Positions 18,583 to 27,014 of a DNA stretch of 64,000 nt are shown piece by piece. A program made the translations under genes and the position numbers. The stretch's first letter is position 1. Every line of letters starts with the position of its first letter. This stretch comes from Aquimonas sp964586455 (GTDB lineage Bacteria; Pseudomonadota; Gammaproteobacteria; Xanthomonadales; Xanthomonadaceae). The notes under the pieces are model-generated. The model was given only the letters and a program-made list of their open reading frames with translations, had not been told where the DNA came from and searched no databases. The stretch lies in the NCBI GenBank assembly GCA_964586455.1, contig CAZPHV010000004.1:1-64000 (forward strand), read 5' to 3'.

Positions 18583-19215
18583 TCAGGCGTCCAGCGCGCG
18601 CTGCACCGCGAAGCGCAGCAGTTCGCTGGAGCGCCGGATTCCCAGCGTCTCCATCATCCGCGCGCGATGGGTCTCGACCGTCTTGACACTGATGCCCAGC
18701 ATCGCGGCGATTTCCTTGGTGACCTTGCCCTGCGCGAGCAAACGCAGGATCTCGCGCTGGCGCGGCGGTAGCGCGTCGAGATCCTGCGCGCCGGGCACGC
18801 GCTGATGGCTGTTGCCGAGCATGCGCGAGGAAATCTTGGGGCTGAGGAAGGTGTCGCCGCGCAGGGCGGCGCGCAGGGCGATCTCAAGCTCGGCCGGCGC
18901 GGCTTCCTTGACCACAAAGCCCAGGGCACCGCGCTCAAGCGCGGTGCGCACATACGCCGGGTCGGCGTGCATCGACATCATCACGATCGCGGTTTCCGGA
19001 AACAGTCGGCGCATGTCGATCAGCACGTCGAGACCGTTGCGGCCGGGCATGGCGAGGTCGATCAGGGCGACATCGGGTCGGTGGATGGCGGTGAGGTCCA
19101 GCGCCTCCTGGCCATCCTGTGCTTCCGCCACGACCTCGATGTCGGGCTGCGATTCGAGCAGGCGACGAATGCCGGCGCGCACCAGGGTGTGGTCGTCGGC
19201 GAGCAGTACGCGCAT
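18583..19215 (-). CDS. NarL/FixJ family two-component response regulator
   Basis: The 210-residue protein has an N-terminal receiver domain (acidic pair DD in VLLADDHTLVRAGIRRLL, phosphoacceptor Asp in VALIDLAMPGRNGLDVL, Lys in FVVKEAAP). Its C-terminal LuxR helix-turn-helix reads LPPRQREILRLLAQGKVTKE, followed by KTVETHRARMMETLGI. ATG 19215 is preferred to a TTG 12 bases upstream. No sensor kinase is adjacent. It lies between the PilZ-like gene and rpoN, so a role in flagellar or surface-lifestyle control is likely but inferred from position only. Confidence 0.9.
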   Translation of the reverse strand: MRVLLADDHTLVRAGIRRLLESQPDIEVVAEAQDGQEALDLTAIHRPDVALIDLAMPGRNGLDVLIDMRRLFPETAIVMMSMHADPAYVRTALERGALGFVVKEAAPAELEIALRAALRGDTFLSPKISSRMLGNSHQRVPGAQDLDALPPRQREILRLLAQGKVTKEIAAMLGISVKTVETHRARMMETLGIRRSSELLRFAVQRALDA

Positions 19216-19328
19216 GCGCAATTCCAAGGCAGAGACAGAATGAGACGAAACTTAACGCAGCGGGCGCGGATGCGAAAGCGAGAGGTGGTTCGCGCAACGC
19301 AGTTGATGTGCGTCGCGATCCGGATGCA

Positions 19329-19895
19329 TCAGCCGCTGCCGCGACGGCTGGCGGCGATCTGGCGGCGGTGCTGACGGAATAGAAAGCGTTCGAGGGCGGC
19401 TTCCAGCCCGCAGGAGTCTGCCGGGAAAGCCAGCCAGAGGTCGTGTTGGCCCTCGGCGTCGTCGGTGCAGGCCAGCACCTCGACCGGAAGCCGCAGCGGC
19501 AGGCTCAAGCCCGTGGGCAGCTGCAGGCTGAGCAGATGGCGGCTACCCGGCCCCCGCGCCTGCGCCGCGCTGATCTGCGCTCCCAGACGCGACCAGCGCA
19601 CCGGACGTGGCGGCGACTGCGGCTGCTCGGCGGCCAGCATGCGCCCGAGCAACTCCAGCGTCAGATCGACTTTGGCCTCGATCCGCAGCAGCGCGGTGTC
19701 CTGCGGCGAGTGCTCCGGATCCTCCGGTGTGGCGCTCTCGGCGAGGGTGGCGCTGCGCAGCAGGCGTTCGGCCATGGCCTGGTGGCGCTGGATCTCGGCC
19801 GCGGTGTCGGGGCCCGGGGTCAGGGTCCAGGCCAGTTCGTCGCGACACACAAGCGCTTGCCCGAACAGCTGCTGCTCGGCGGCTTCGGGACTCAT
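19329..19895 (-). CDS. Probable PilZ-domain-like protein of the flagellar cluster
   Basis: The 188-residue protein has a helical N-terminal half and a C-terminal beta-rich half (LSLQLPTGLSLPLRLPVEVL, then HDLWLAFPADSCGLEAALER) ending in FLFRQHRRQI. In Xanthomonas a PilZ-domain protein sits at this position, next to fliS. The classical cyclic di-GMP motif RxxxR...DxSxxG is not evident, so ligand binding is doubtful and this may be an atypical, non-binding PilZ. Its ATG overlaps the stop of the fliT-like gene (ATGA). Confidence 0.6.
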   Translation of the reverse strand: MSPEAAEQQLFGQALVCRDELAWTLTPGPDTAAEIQRHQAMAERLLRSATLAESATPEDPEHSPQDTALLRIEAKVDLTLELLGRMLAAEQPQSPPRPVRWSRLGAQISAAQARGPGSRHLLSLQLPTGLSLPLRLPVEVLACTDDAEGQHDLWLAFPADSCGLEAALERFLFRQHRRQIAASRRGSG

Positions 19896-20173
19896 TCCGC
19901 AGTGTCCTGCAGGTACTGCTGAAGCGCGCTGTGATGGCGGCGCTCCACACCCAGCTGCTCGCCGAGACGATCGCGTACCGACAGCAGCAGCGAATGCACT
20001 CGATGCTGTCGGGCCAGCAAACTGCGAGCGACGGTTTCATCAATCGGGCCGGCGTTTGCGAAGGCCGCGCGCACGGCGCGGTCATGTTCAGCCAGCGCGG
20101 CCTCGGCGCCTTCGATTTCACCGCGCTCAAGGCGTTCGGCGAGGGCTTCGAAGCGTTCCAGAATCTCGTGCAT
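19892..20173 (-). CDS. FliT-like flagellar chaperone candidate
   Basis: The 93-residue product (from ATG 20173, preceded by GGAG about 10 bases upstream) is all-helical and charged, with ERFEALAERLERGEIEGAEA near the N terminus and VRDRLGEQLGVERRHHSAL near the C terminus. Size, helicity and position directly after fliS match FliT, which chaperones FliD. Sequence identity in that family is low, so the name is tentative. An alternative TTG start at 20239 overlaps the fliS stop but would add a low-complexity Ser/Pro/Thr stretch. Confidence 0.6.
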   Translation of the reverse strand: MHEILERFEALAERLERGEIEGAEAALAEHDRAVRAAFANAGPIDETVARSLLARQHRVHSLLLSVRDRLGEQLGVERRHHSALQQYLQDTAE

Positions 20174-20235
20174 GGCAGGCGTCTCCGAGGTGCGGGCCGG
20201 GTCGGCAGGCGGCGACGGCACTGTTGTCGCGGACG

Positions 20236-20640
20236 TCAACCGGCCTTCTGCTGCAGCTCTGGTGGAATTGCCGCCCAGGCAGCCTGCACTTCTGCCAGCA
20301 GGGCGTCCACTTCACTGAGGGCGCCGGGATCGTTGGAGGCATTGCCTTCGACAAGACGGCGCGTGGCGTAATCGTAGAGGGCTTCCAGGCTGCCGGCTAC
20401 GTCGCCGCCGGCAGCGTGGTCCAGCGAGCCACGCAGGCTGTCGATGATTGCGCAGGCGCGACCGATCGCTTCGCCCTTGGCGGCGATGCGGCCTTCGCCC
20501 ATGGCCGCCAATGCGAGGCCGATGCGCTCGCGCGCGCCGGTCAGCAGCAGGCCGATCAGTTTGTGCGGGCTGGCGTCGATCACCGAACCTTCGAGCCCGG
20601 TGCTGCGGTACTGCTTCAGATACGCCTGTGCGCCGTGCAT
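20236..20640 (-). CDS. fliS: Flagellin chaperone FliS
   Basis: The 134-residue helical protein should bind the flagellin C terminus and prevent its premature assembly in the cytoplasm. The conserved start AYLKQYRSTGLEG, then SPHKLIGLLLTGARERIG, and the central IIDSLRGSLDH are visible. ATG 20640 has AAGGAG at a spacing of 8 bases, whereas the upstream GTG at 20649 directly abuts that same ribosome site. I therefore chose the ATG. It follows fliD closely. Confidence 0.95.
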   Translation of the reverse strand: MHGAQAYLKQYRSTGLEGSVIDASPHKLIGLLLTGARERIGLALAAMGEGRIAAKGEAIGRACAIIDSLRGSLDHAAGGDVAGSLEALYDYATRRLVEGNASNDPGALSEVDALLAEVQAAWAAIPPELQQKAG

Positions 20641-20653
20641 GGCGGTCACTCCT

Positions 20654-22012
20654 TCAGCTGCTGCGGTTCAAGTTGGAGAGCTGCGAAAGCTGGTTGGACA
20701 GAAAACTGCTGGTGCCCTGCAGCTGGGCGACGATCTTTTCCATCGCGGTGAACTGTGCGAGATACGTGCGCTGGACTTGCTCCATGCGCAGATCCAGCAC
20801 GTCGCGCTGGCGGGTCACGTCGTTCAGGCGGTCATTGATCGACTTGTTCCGGCTGGTAATCACGCCGTTGGTGCCGGTGAAGCGATCCACCAGATCCGAC
20901 ACCTGCTTGCCGGTACTGCCGTCACCGCTGAACAGCTTGGCCACCGCCTGCGGGTTGGCGTTCATCGCGGCATCGAAGCGGGTGGCATCCAGCTTCAGGC
21001 TGCCGTCGGCCTGGAAGGTGATGCCGACCGAGTTCAGAGATTCGAAGCCCGCGGGTTGTCCGGCGAGTTGGGTACCGACCGCGTTGCGCAACTGCGTAAC
21101 CAGCGAGCGGGGCAGGGCGTCACCCGTCAGCGGCGAGCTCACGCCCGTGGTCGGGTTGGCAAGAGTTGCCACCTTAACGGTGCTCAGTACGCCGTTGATG
21201 GCGGCGACGAACGCCTCCGCCTGTGTGCGCGCCGCGCCGTTGTCGCGGCCGATGGTCAGCGTGGTGCGGGTGCTGGCGGGATCGGTCTCCGACTTGGTCG
21301 CGGTGAAGTTGACGCCCGGAATCACCGATGCGAAGACATTGGTGCCGGATGAGGCGAGGTTGCCGTCCACCCGCACCTGCGCATCGGCGGCGCTGGTGTT
21401 CACGCTGAAGGCCGTGGCAAACGCATCGAGGTCGCCGCTGCCAGTGATCGCCAATGCCTTGGCGGCGCCGGTGTCACGGCCGGTCAGCACCAGTCTCACG
21501 CCGTCATCGGTGGTGACCAGGCTGGCCGAAACACCGGCATTGTCGCTGGCGTTGTTGATGGCATCGCGCAGCCCTTCGAGGGTGATCGGGTCGCCACTGG
21601 GGTTGACGGTGAAGCTGGCACTGCCGACGTTGAGGGTGAGGCTGCCGCTGCCCAGCGACGTGCCTGCGGTAGCCTGCGCGGTCGAGCTCATCTTGCCGGC
21701 ACGGGCCAACTGCACGACCTCGATCTCGTAACTGCCTTGCTGGGCCTGCGGGCCGGCGCTGGCGCTGAGATAGTTGGGGCTGCTAAGGCTGACCGTGCGC
21801 GCGCCGAAGCCGCTTGCGGTGCTGAATGCAGTGGCCGCGGATTTGAGTTGCGCGAGCACGCTGCTGATGCTGCCCAGCGAACTGAGTTGCGCGCGCGCGG
21901 TGGATTCGATGCGCGACAGGCGCTGTGCTTGGGGCGCGCGCTCCGCTGCCACCAATTGGCTGACCAGGCCCTGGATGTCGAGGCCCGAACCGACGCCGCC
22001 GATACTGGACAT
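20654..22012 (-). CDS. fliD: Flagellar filament cap protein FliD
   Basis: The 452-residue exported cap protein helps flagellin fold at the filament tip. The N terminus MSSIGGVGSGLDIQGLVSQL and the C-terminal coiled region (MEKIVAQLQGTSSFLSNQLS) are diagnostic, with a Thr/Ser/Val-rich middle. Length is typical. It follows flaG by 21 bases with GAGGGGAG ahead of the start, and is followed at once by fliS. Confidence 0.96.
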   Translation of the reverse strand: MSSIGGVGSGLDIQGLVSQLVAAERAPQAQRLSRIESTARAQLSSLGSISSVLAQLKSAATAFSTASGFGARTVSLSSPNYLSASAGPQAQQGSYEIEVVQLARAGKMSSTAQATAGTSLGSGSLTLNVGSASFTVNPSGDPITLEGLRDAINNASDNAGVSASLVTTDDGVRLVLTGRDTGAAKALAITGSGDLDAFATAFSVNTSAADAQVRVDGNLASSGTNVFASVIPGVNFTATKSETDPASTRTTLTIGRDNGAARTQAEAFVAAINGVLSTVKVATLANPTTGVSSPLTGDALPRSLVTQLRNAVGTQLAGQPAGFESLNSVGITFQADGSLKLDATRFDAAMNANPQAVAKLFSGDGSTGKQVSDLVDRFTGTNGVITSRNKSINDRLNDVTRQRDVLDLRMEQVQRTYLAQFTAMEKIVAQLQGTSSFLSNQLSQLSNLNRSS

Positions 22013-22033
22013 GGTTGCCGTACTCCCCTCGCG

Positions 22034-22474
22034 CTAGGCGCTTTCGTTGATCATGCCCGAGCCGAGCTCGGCCATGCGCTGAGCGATCCGCAACGAGACT
22101 TCCGACGGGATCTGCTGGATTACATCGCCCGACGCCTGGTCGACGATGCTCACCACGACCCGATTGGAGTCGTCGTCGACGCGGAAGCGAAGCGATGTCT
22201 GCACATCCTTCATGACCTCGTCGAGCTGACGCTGCAGGTCTTCCTTGTTCTCACGCCCTGCAGTCGGTTCCCGTTCCGCGGTGCCCGCCTTCAGCGCGTT
22301 CGGTGTGTTGGCCTGCAAAGCCTGCGCCTGCGCCTGCGCCGGCGCAGCGATGGCGTTGGCCACGGCGGCGCTCGGCGTCGCCGGCTGGACCGCGCCTGAA
22401 AGCGCAGAAGCCCCGCTGCTGCGCGGGGCGGCGGCCGGGCTGTAGGCGGTCAGCAGTGGATTGATCGTGTTCAT
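22034..22474 (-). CDS. flaG: FlaG family flagellar protein
   Basis: The 146-residue protein has a variable Ala/Pro-rich N-terminal half and the conserved FlaG domain at the C terminus (LRFRVDDDSNRVVVSIVDQA, then SGDVIQQIPSEVSLRIAQRM). FlaG proteins influence filament length in polar flagellates. Position between fliC and fliD is canonical. It begins 20 bases after the fliC 3' hairpin, so some of its expression may come by read-through. Confidence 0.93.
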   Translation of the reverse strand: MNTINPLLTAYSPAAAPRSSGASALSGAVQPATPSAAVANAIAAPAQAQAQALQANTPNALKAGTAEREPTAGRENKEDLQRQLDEVMKDVQTSLRFRVDDDSNRVVVSIVDQASGDVIQQIPSEVSLRIAQRMAELGSGMINESA

Positions 22475-22495
22475 GGCGGCTCACCTTGTAGCCAA

Positions 22496-22523
22496 GGGGA
22501 GTGCAGCTTGCGCTGCACTCCCC
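22496..22523 (-). terminator. Stem-loop at the fliC 3' end
   Basis: GGGGAGTGCAGC and GCTGCACTCCCC form a perfect 12-bp stem with a 4-base loop, 24 bases after the fliC stop. No T-run follows on the minus strand (only TTGG). It is therefore more likely to be a partial terminator or an mRNA-stabilising structure that lowers flaG-fliD expression relative to flagellin. Confidence 0.7.
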
Positions 22524-22546
22524 GGCCTGGAGCCTGATGCCTTTCC

Positions 22547-23692
22547 TTAACGGAGCAGGCTCAGGACGTTCTGCGGCAGCTGGTTGGCCTGGGCCAGCAT
22601 TGCGGTACCGGCCTGCTGCAGGATCTGGCCGCGAGTCAGCTCAGCGGTTTCCTTGGCGTAATCGGCGTCACGGATGCGGGAGCGTGAGGCCGACAGATTC
22701 TCGGAGCTGGTCTGCAGGTTGGTGACGACCGAGCTGAAGCGGTTCTGGATCGCGCCGAGTTCAGCGCGCGAGGAGTTCACAGCGGTCAGGGCGTTGTCGA
22801 TCTGGCCGATCGCCAGCTGGGCGTCGGTGAAGCTCGACACATTCACCGAGGTAATGCCGGTGCTGGTCGCCGCGGTGCCGGTGAAGGCGTTAGTGATACC
22901 GGCGATGGTCGCGTCGTTGGTGGTACCGGTGACCGCGACCAAGGCGTCGCTGACCAGGGTGATGTCACCGGTGGTGGCATCGTAGGAGGCACCGACGCCG
23001 GACTGCGCCGACACGCGGTTGATCGCTTCCACCAACTGACCGGCGCGTTCCTGCGCATTGGCCGCTGCACCGATCGCACCGACGTCGACGCCGTTCAGCA
23101 CGAGGCCGCCCGCAGCGACGGGAGTAGCGAAGCCGGTCAGCGCGGTGGCGTTGAAGCTGCCGGTGACGCGGGTGAACGCTCCGCCGATCGCGCCGACCTG
23201 GGCATTGGCGATGCTGGAGATGCTGATCGTCTCACCGGCGTTGGCGCCGACCTGGAAGGCGACCGCGGTGAACGAACCGTCGAGCAGCTTGGTGCCGTTG
23301 AAGCTGGTCTGCTCGGCCACGCGCTGGATTTCAGCTTTCAGCTGGGTGACTTCGGCGTTCAGCGCGTCGCGGTCGGTCTGGTTGTTGGTGCCGTTGGAGG
23401 CCTGCACGGCCAGCTCGCGGATGCGCTGCAGGTTGTTGCCGACTTCGGCCAGCGCGCCTTCAGCGGTCTGCGCCAGCGAGATGCCATCGTTGGCATTGCG
23501 GGCGGCCTGGTTGACGCCGCGGATCTGGCTGGTGAAGCGCTCGGAGATCGCGAGGCCGGCGGCGTCGTCCTTGGCGCTGTTGATGCGCAGGCCGGAGCTC
23601 AGGCGCTGCAGGGAGGTGGCCAGCTGCGAGCCGGAGGTGGACAGGTTGCGCTGGGCGTTCAGGGAGGCGGTGTTGGTGTTGATGACTTGCAT
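22547..23692 (-). CDS. fliC: Flagellin FliC
   Basis: The 381-residue filament subunit has the conserved N-terminal D0/D1 region (MQVINTNTASLNAQRNLSTS, then LQRLSSGLRINSAKDDAAGL) and C-terminal D1/D0 (RIRDADYAKETAELTRGQIL, then MLAQANQLPQNVLSLLR), with a Thr/Ala-rich variable middle. A strong ribosome site (GAGGAG) precedes the ATG, and a sigma-28 promoter lies about 100 bases upstream. Only one full flagellin gene is seen in the window. Confidence 0.97.
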   Translation of the reverse strand: MQVINTNTASLNAQRNLSTSGSQLATSLQRLSSGLRINSAKDDAAGLAISERFTSQIRGVNQAARNANDGISLAQTAEGALAEVGNNLQRIRELAVQASNGTNNQTDRDALNAEVTQLKAEIQRVAEQTSFNGTKLLDGSFTAVAFQVGANAGETISISSIANAQVGAIGGAFTRVTGSFNATALTGFATPVAAGGLVLNGVDVGAIGAAANAQERAGQLVEAINRVSAQSGVGASYDATTGDITLVSDALVAVTGTTNDATIAGITNAFTGTAATSTGITSVNVSSFTDAQLAIGQIDNALTAVNSSRAELGAIQNRFSSVVTNLQTSSENLSASRSRIRDADYAKETAELTRGQILQQAGTAMLAQANQLPQNVLSLLR

Positions 23693-23790
23693 GATGACTC
23701 TCCTCGGGGTTCGGGTTCCATCGGCCGATTTGGCCTGGATTCCGCAGGGGGGTTGGCCTGTTGCCGAGGCCCCGGTGCCTGCTGAAACAA

Positions 23791-23817
23791 TTAACGGTCG
23801 CGCCGCCGATTTCTTTA
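23791..23817 (-). promoter_or_regulatory. Sigma-28 (FliA) promoter of fliC
   Basis: On the minus strand the sequence reads TAAA, then 15 bases, then ACCGTTAA. This matches TAAA-N15-GCCGWTAA in all but one position with exact spacing. It ends about 98 bases upstream of the flagellin ATG and lies downstream of a hairpin that isolates it from the preceding gene. Confidence 0.8.
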
Positions 23818-23893
23818 GGGCCGGTCTTCATGAGAGTCGTGTCAGGGCGCTCCTGACACTCCCGATCCTCGTTCCACTTTCCGCAACCCGACA

Positions 23894-23926
23894 CGACAAC
23901 GGGCCCCGCAGGGCCCGCTCTTGTCG
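23894..23926 (-). terminator. Hairpin after the flagellin-tail gene
   Basis: CGACAACGGGCCC pairs with GGGCCCG and TTGTCG across a CGCA loop, with a 3-base bulge. It lies 23 bases beyond the stop of the 23949-24383 gene and before the fliC promoter. It lacks a clear U tract on the minus strand. Confidence 0.6.
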
Positions 23927-23948
23927 ACGCTGCTGACAAGACCTTATG

Positions 23949-24383
23949 TCAGCGCATCAGGGCCAGAACCGTTGCCGGCTGCAGGTTGGCCTGCGCGCTC
24001 AGCATCTGTGCGCCCGAGGTCTGTGCCTGTTCGCGCAAGCGCCCGGTGCTTTCGTTGATGCGCTGGGCCGTGTCGGCGCGGGCTGCGTCCAGCCGGTCGG
24101 CTGGCGGAGGTGTGCCGCCTTGCGTGGACTGCAATGCTTCGGTGCCGCCACTCAGCGGGCGCGGTCGCGCGAGGAACTCGGCGCTGAGCGCGAAGCTGTC
24201 CTGCCCAGGCTGAACGCGCTGATCTGTCTGCAGGCCCAGGTTTGGCGCCTGCTGAGTCGCGGCCGAGCCCGTTGGGCTCAGAGCCTGGCCGGTGTCCAGG
24301 CGCTGGGTCGCGCGCGATTGAGTCTCCAGATCGACAGCGCGGGTGGTCTGGGCGGCGAAGGTGGGCTTGGCATTGATCTGCAT
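23949..24383 (-). CDS. Small protein with flagellin-like C-terminal tail
   Basis: The 144-residue protein has a polar, Gln/Thr/Ala-rich body and ends in MLSAQANLQPATVLALMR. The flagellin encoded next door ends in MLAQANQLPQNVLSLLR. The N-terminal flagellin domain is missing. I chose ATG 24383 because GGAGG stands 5 bases upstream of it; a longer frame to 24455 has no such site. There is no signal peptide, as expected if it uses the flagellar export route. It could be a minor filament or junction component, a FliS-binding decoy, or a decayed flagellin. The body does not look degenerate. Function unknown. Confidence 0.7.
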   Translation of the reverse strand: MQINAKPTFAAQTTRAVDLETQSRATQRLDTGQALSPTGSAATQQAPNLGLQTDQRVQPGQDSFALSAEFLARPRPLSGGTEALQSTQGGTPPPADRLDAARADTAQRINESTGRLREQAQTSGAQMLSAQANLQPATVLALMR

Positions 24384-24521
24384 GTCGGCCTCCGGCGGCG
24401 CAACGACCGCGGATTGCGTAGGTTCGCGAAGTGTAGGCCCCGACTTGAGCGGCATACGTCAACGCGGACACGGAACGCTGTCAGGGCGAACCTGACACGG
24501 GCGCGCCGAACCTCGCGAACT

Positions 24522-24989
24522 TCAAGGCTTGGGTAGTCGTACCGTCAGCGTGCCCGAGGCCAGTTCGTGCCAGCTACGCCGCTCGCGATCGACCAGCACC
24601 CATGCAAACCCAAGCCCCGCCGCCGCGAGCGAAATCAGGCCCACGCAGAACCGGATCGCGATCGCGCGCCAGCTCGGGCGTTCGCCATCGGCGTTCACCG
24701 CGCGCAGGCGCCAGGCGCGCATGCCCAGCGTCTGACCGCCGAAGCGCCAGGACAGGCCCGCGTACAAGAAGGTCACGCCGAGCAGGCCGATGAATTCGAT
24801 CCAGGCGCTCACGCTGCCGGGGGTGACGGGTTCGCTGCCGTTGGCGGCATAGCTGAGCGCGGCCACGCTCAGCCACAGCGCGAGCATGGGGAAGAAGTCG
24901 TAGACCAGTGCGAACAGGCGCGGCCAGAGGCTGGCGGTTTCGACTTCGGGGCGGTTCGCGGGGCGGGGCTGGGTGAGTGTCTGCGTCAT
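24522..24989 (-). CDS. RDD family membrane protein
   Basis: The 155-residue inner-membrane protein has about three hydrophobic segments and the family-naming Arg and Asp residues (LWPRLFALVYDFFPMLALW). A conserved GGQTLGMRAWRLRAVNADG loop lies in the middle. RDD proteins are poorly understood; some act in ion exchange. It is divergent from xerD, with 39 bases between the two starts, so the promoters must overlap. Confidence 0.88.
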   Translation of the reverse strand: MTQTLTQPRPANRPEVETASLWPRLFALVYDFFPMLALWLSVAALSYAANGSEPVTPGSVSAWIEFIGLLGVTFLYAGLSWRFGGQTLGMRAWRLRAVNADGERPSWRAIAIRFCVGLISLAAAGLGFAWVLVDRERRSWHELASGTLTVRLPKP

Positions 24990-25028
24990 CCAGCAAGGAT
25001 ACCGGGCCGACTCGCTAAGCTTGCGTCC

Positions 25029-26000
25029 ATGCCCAAGCCCGCTGGATCCACCCCTAGTTCGCCCGCGGATCGCCGAGAGCGCACCCTGGCGTTGCCGCCG
25101 CCGCGCGAGTCCGATCAGCGCCTGATCGAGACGTTCATTGAGCGCGCTTGGGCCGAAGACGGGCTTTCGCGCAACACCCAGGACAGTTACCGCCGCGATC
25201 TTGAGGGCTTTGCGCGCTGGCTGGTGGGGCCGGGGCCGGGCCTGCTGGAGGTCACGCGCAGCGAGATCTACGCCTATCTGGCCTGGCGCAGCGCGCAGGG
25301 CTACAGCCCACGCAGCGGTGCACGTCTACTGTCCAGCCTGCGCCGCTTCTACGCACAGGCACTGCGCCTGAACCGCATCGCGGTGGACCCGTTGGCGCTG
25401 GTGGAAAGCCCCAAGCTGGGCCGGCCGCTGCCGAAGGCGCTGACCGAGGCCGAAGTCGAGGCCCTGCTGGCGGCGCCGGACCTGGATTCGCCATTCGGCC
25501 TGCGCGACCGCGCGATGCTGGAGCTGATGTACGGCACAGGGCTGCGCGTGTCCGAGCTGGTGGAGCTGCCGGCCGGCGCGGTCAATCTGCGCCAGGGCGT
25601 GCTGCGCGTCATGGGCAAGGGCAGCAAGGAGCGCCTGCTGCCGATGGGCGAAGAGGCCCAGCACTGGCTGCAGCGCTATCTGGACGAGTCACGCCCAAGC
25701 CTGACTGCCGGCCGCCAGCCGCTAGCCCTGTTCCTGTCGCGGCTGGGGGAAGGCATGAGCCGGCAGATGTTCTGGTATTCGGTCAAGCAGTTGGCCCTGC
25801 GCGCGGGGATTCCGACGGCGCGGGTCAGCCCGCATACGCTTCGCCACGCCTTCGCCACCCATCTGCTCAACCACGGCGCCGATCTGCGCGCGCTGCAGAT
25901 GCTGCTAGGTCACAGCAGCCTGTCGACCACGCAGATTTACACCTTTGTGGCGCGGGAAGGCTTGAAGCGCCTGCACAGCCAGCACCATCCGCGCGGCTGA
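25029..26000 (+). CDS. xerD: Tyrosine recombinase XerD
   Basis: The 323-residue recombinase resolves chromosome dimers at dif together with XerC at the division septum. The N-terminal SAM-like domain (GLSRNTQDSYRRDLEGFARW) is followed by the catalytic domain with Arg in GTGLRVSELVEL, Lys in GKGSKERLLPMG, HxxR in SPHTLRHAFATHLL, His in LLGHSSLSTTQIY and the Tyr nucleophile in the same stretch. The next gene is dsbC, as in the enteric xerD-dsbC operon, which supports XerD over XerC or a mobile-element integrase. The ATG at 25029 gives a slightly long Pro/Ser-rich N terminus. Confidence 0.95.
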   Translation: MPKPAGSTPSSPADRRERTLALPPPRESDQRLIETFIERAWAEDGLSRNTQDSYRRDLEGFARWLVGPGPGLLEVTRSEIYAYLAWRSAQGYSPRSGARLLSSLRRFYAQALRLNRIAVDPLALVESPKLGRPLPKALTEAEVEALLAAPDLDSPFGLRDRAMLELMYGTGLRVSELVELPAGAVNLRQGVLRVMGKGSKERLLPMGEEAQHWLQRYLDESRPSLTAGRQPLALFLSRLGEGMSRQMFWYSVKQLALRAGIPTARVSPHTLRHAFATHLLNHGADLRALQMLLGHSSLSTTQIYTFVAREGLKRLHSQHHPRG

Positions 26001-26169
26001 GGCCGCCTTCGATCCGGTACGCAGCGGGGCAGGGCTCGGGGCAGGGCGCGCTCGGGTACACTCGCGGCCGCCCGGGCATCCTCCCGGCACTGAACTTTTC
26101 GGCCCGGGCCGCGGTCGCAGCGCATCTGGCCTGCACGCCCGCCGGCCCCATCCTGCTTCGAGGAACCGC

Positions 26170-26907
26170 ATGACCCGCATCCTTGCCGGCGCCGTGATCG
26201 CCGCCCTGAGTTTCGTGGCTACCGCCACGCCCGTCCTTGCACAGTCCGGCGAGTCCGCGGTGCGCGGGGCCATCGAGACCCTGGTTCCGAACGCCAAGAT
26301 CGACAGCATCATGGAATCGGTGGTGCCGAGTCTTTACGAAGTCACCATCGAAGGTCGCGTGGTCTACGTCACCGCTGACGGCCGCTACCTCATCCAGGGT
26401 TCGCTGTTCGACATTCCCAACCGGGTCGACATCACCGAGGCCAGCCGCTCGAAGGTGCGCCGCGACGCGCTGGCCAAGGTCACCACCGGCCGAATCGTGT
26501 TCGCGCCGCCGAACCCCAAGTACACGCTGACCGTGTTCACCGATATCGACTGCGGCTATTGCCGCAAGATGCATGAGCACATGACCGAGTACAACAGCGC
26601 CGGCATCGCGATCGAGTACCTGTTCTTCCCGCGCGCTGGTATCGGCTCGGACAGCTACCAGAAGGCAGTGTCGGTGTATTGCTCGACCAACCAGCAGAAG
26701 GCGATGACCGACGCCAAGGCCCTGCTGCCGCTGGATCGCAAGGAGTGCGAGAACCCGATCGCCGACCAGTACACCCTGTCGCAGCAGATCGGCGTCACCG
26801 GCACCCCGGCGGTTTTCACAGGGGACGGCACCCAGCTGGGTGGCTACATGCCGCCGGACCAGCTGCTGCAGCGGCTTGAGTCGATGGCGGCGACGCCGAA
26901 GCAGTAA
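26170..26907 (+). CDS. dsbC: Periplasmic disulfide isomerase DsbC
   Basis: The 245-residue protein has a cleavable signal peptide (ending VLAQS near residue 25), an N-terminal dimerisation domain and a thioredoxin-fold domain with the CGYC active site (DIDCGYCRKMHEH). The cis-Pro loop is GTPAV. It should reshuffle wrong disulfides in periplasmic proteins and be kept reduced by DsbD. GAGGA precedes the ATG. A perfect terminator hairpin follows at 26932-26970. Cysteine-rich type II secretion substrates encoded later would be natural clients. Confidence 0.95.
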   Translation: MTRILAGAVIAALSFVATATPVLAQSGESAVRGAIETLVPNAKIDSIMESVVPSLYEVTIEGRVVYVTADGRYLIQGSLFDIPNRVDITEASRSKVRRDALAKVTTGRIVFAPPNPKYTLTVFTDIDCGYCRKMHEHMTEYNSAGIAIEYLFFPRAGIGSDSYQKAVSVYCSTNQQKAMTDAKALLPLDRKECENPIADQYTLSQQIGVTGTPAVFTGDGTQLGGYMPPDQLLQRLESMAATPKQ

Positions 26908-26931
26908 GCACGGCGCGACCCTCGACGCAAT

Positions 26932-26970
26932 TGAACGGCGACTCCGGTTTTGGAGTCGCCGTTCACGTTT
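26932..26970 (+). terminator. Terminator of xerD-dsbC
   Basis: TGAACGGCGACTCC and GGAGTCGCCGTTCA make a perfect 14-bp stem with a GGTTTT loop, followed by CGTTT. It begins 25 bases after the dsbC stop. Confidence 0.85.
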
Positions 26971-27014
26971 CAGAGCGCGCGTTCTGTACGGCCGGCGACT
27001 TTGAGCCGAGCTGC

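Noticed and set aside
25029..26000. Mobile-element integrase
   Set aside because: The neighbour is dsbC as in the conserved xerD-dsbC arrangement, and there are no att repeats or phage genes.
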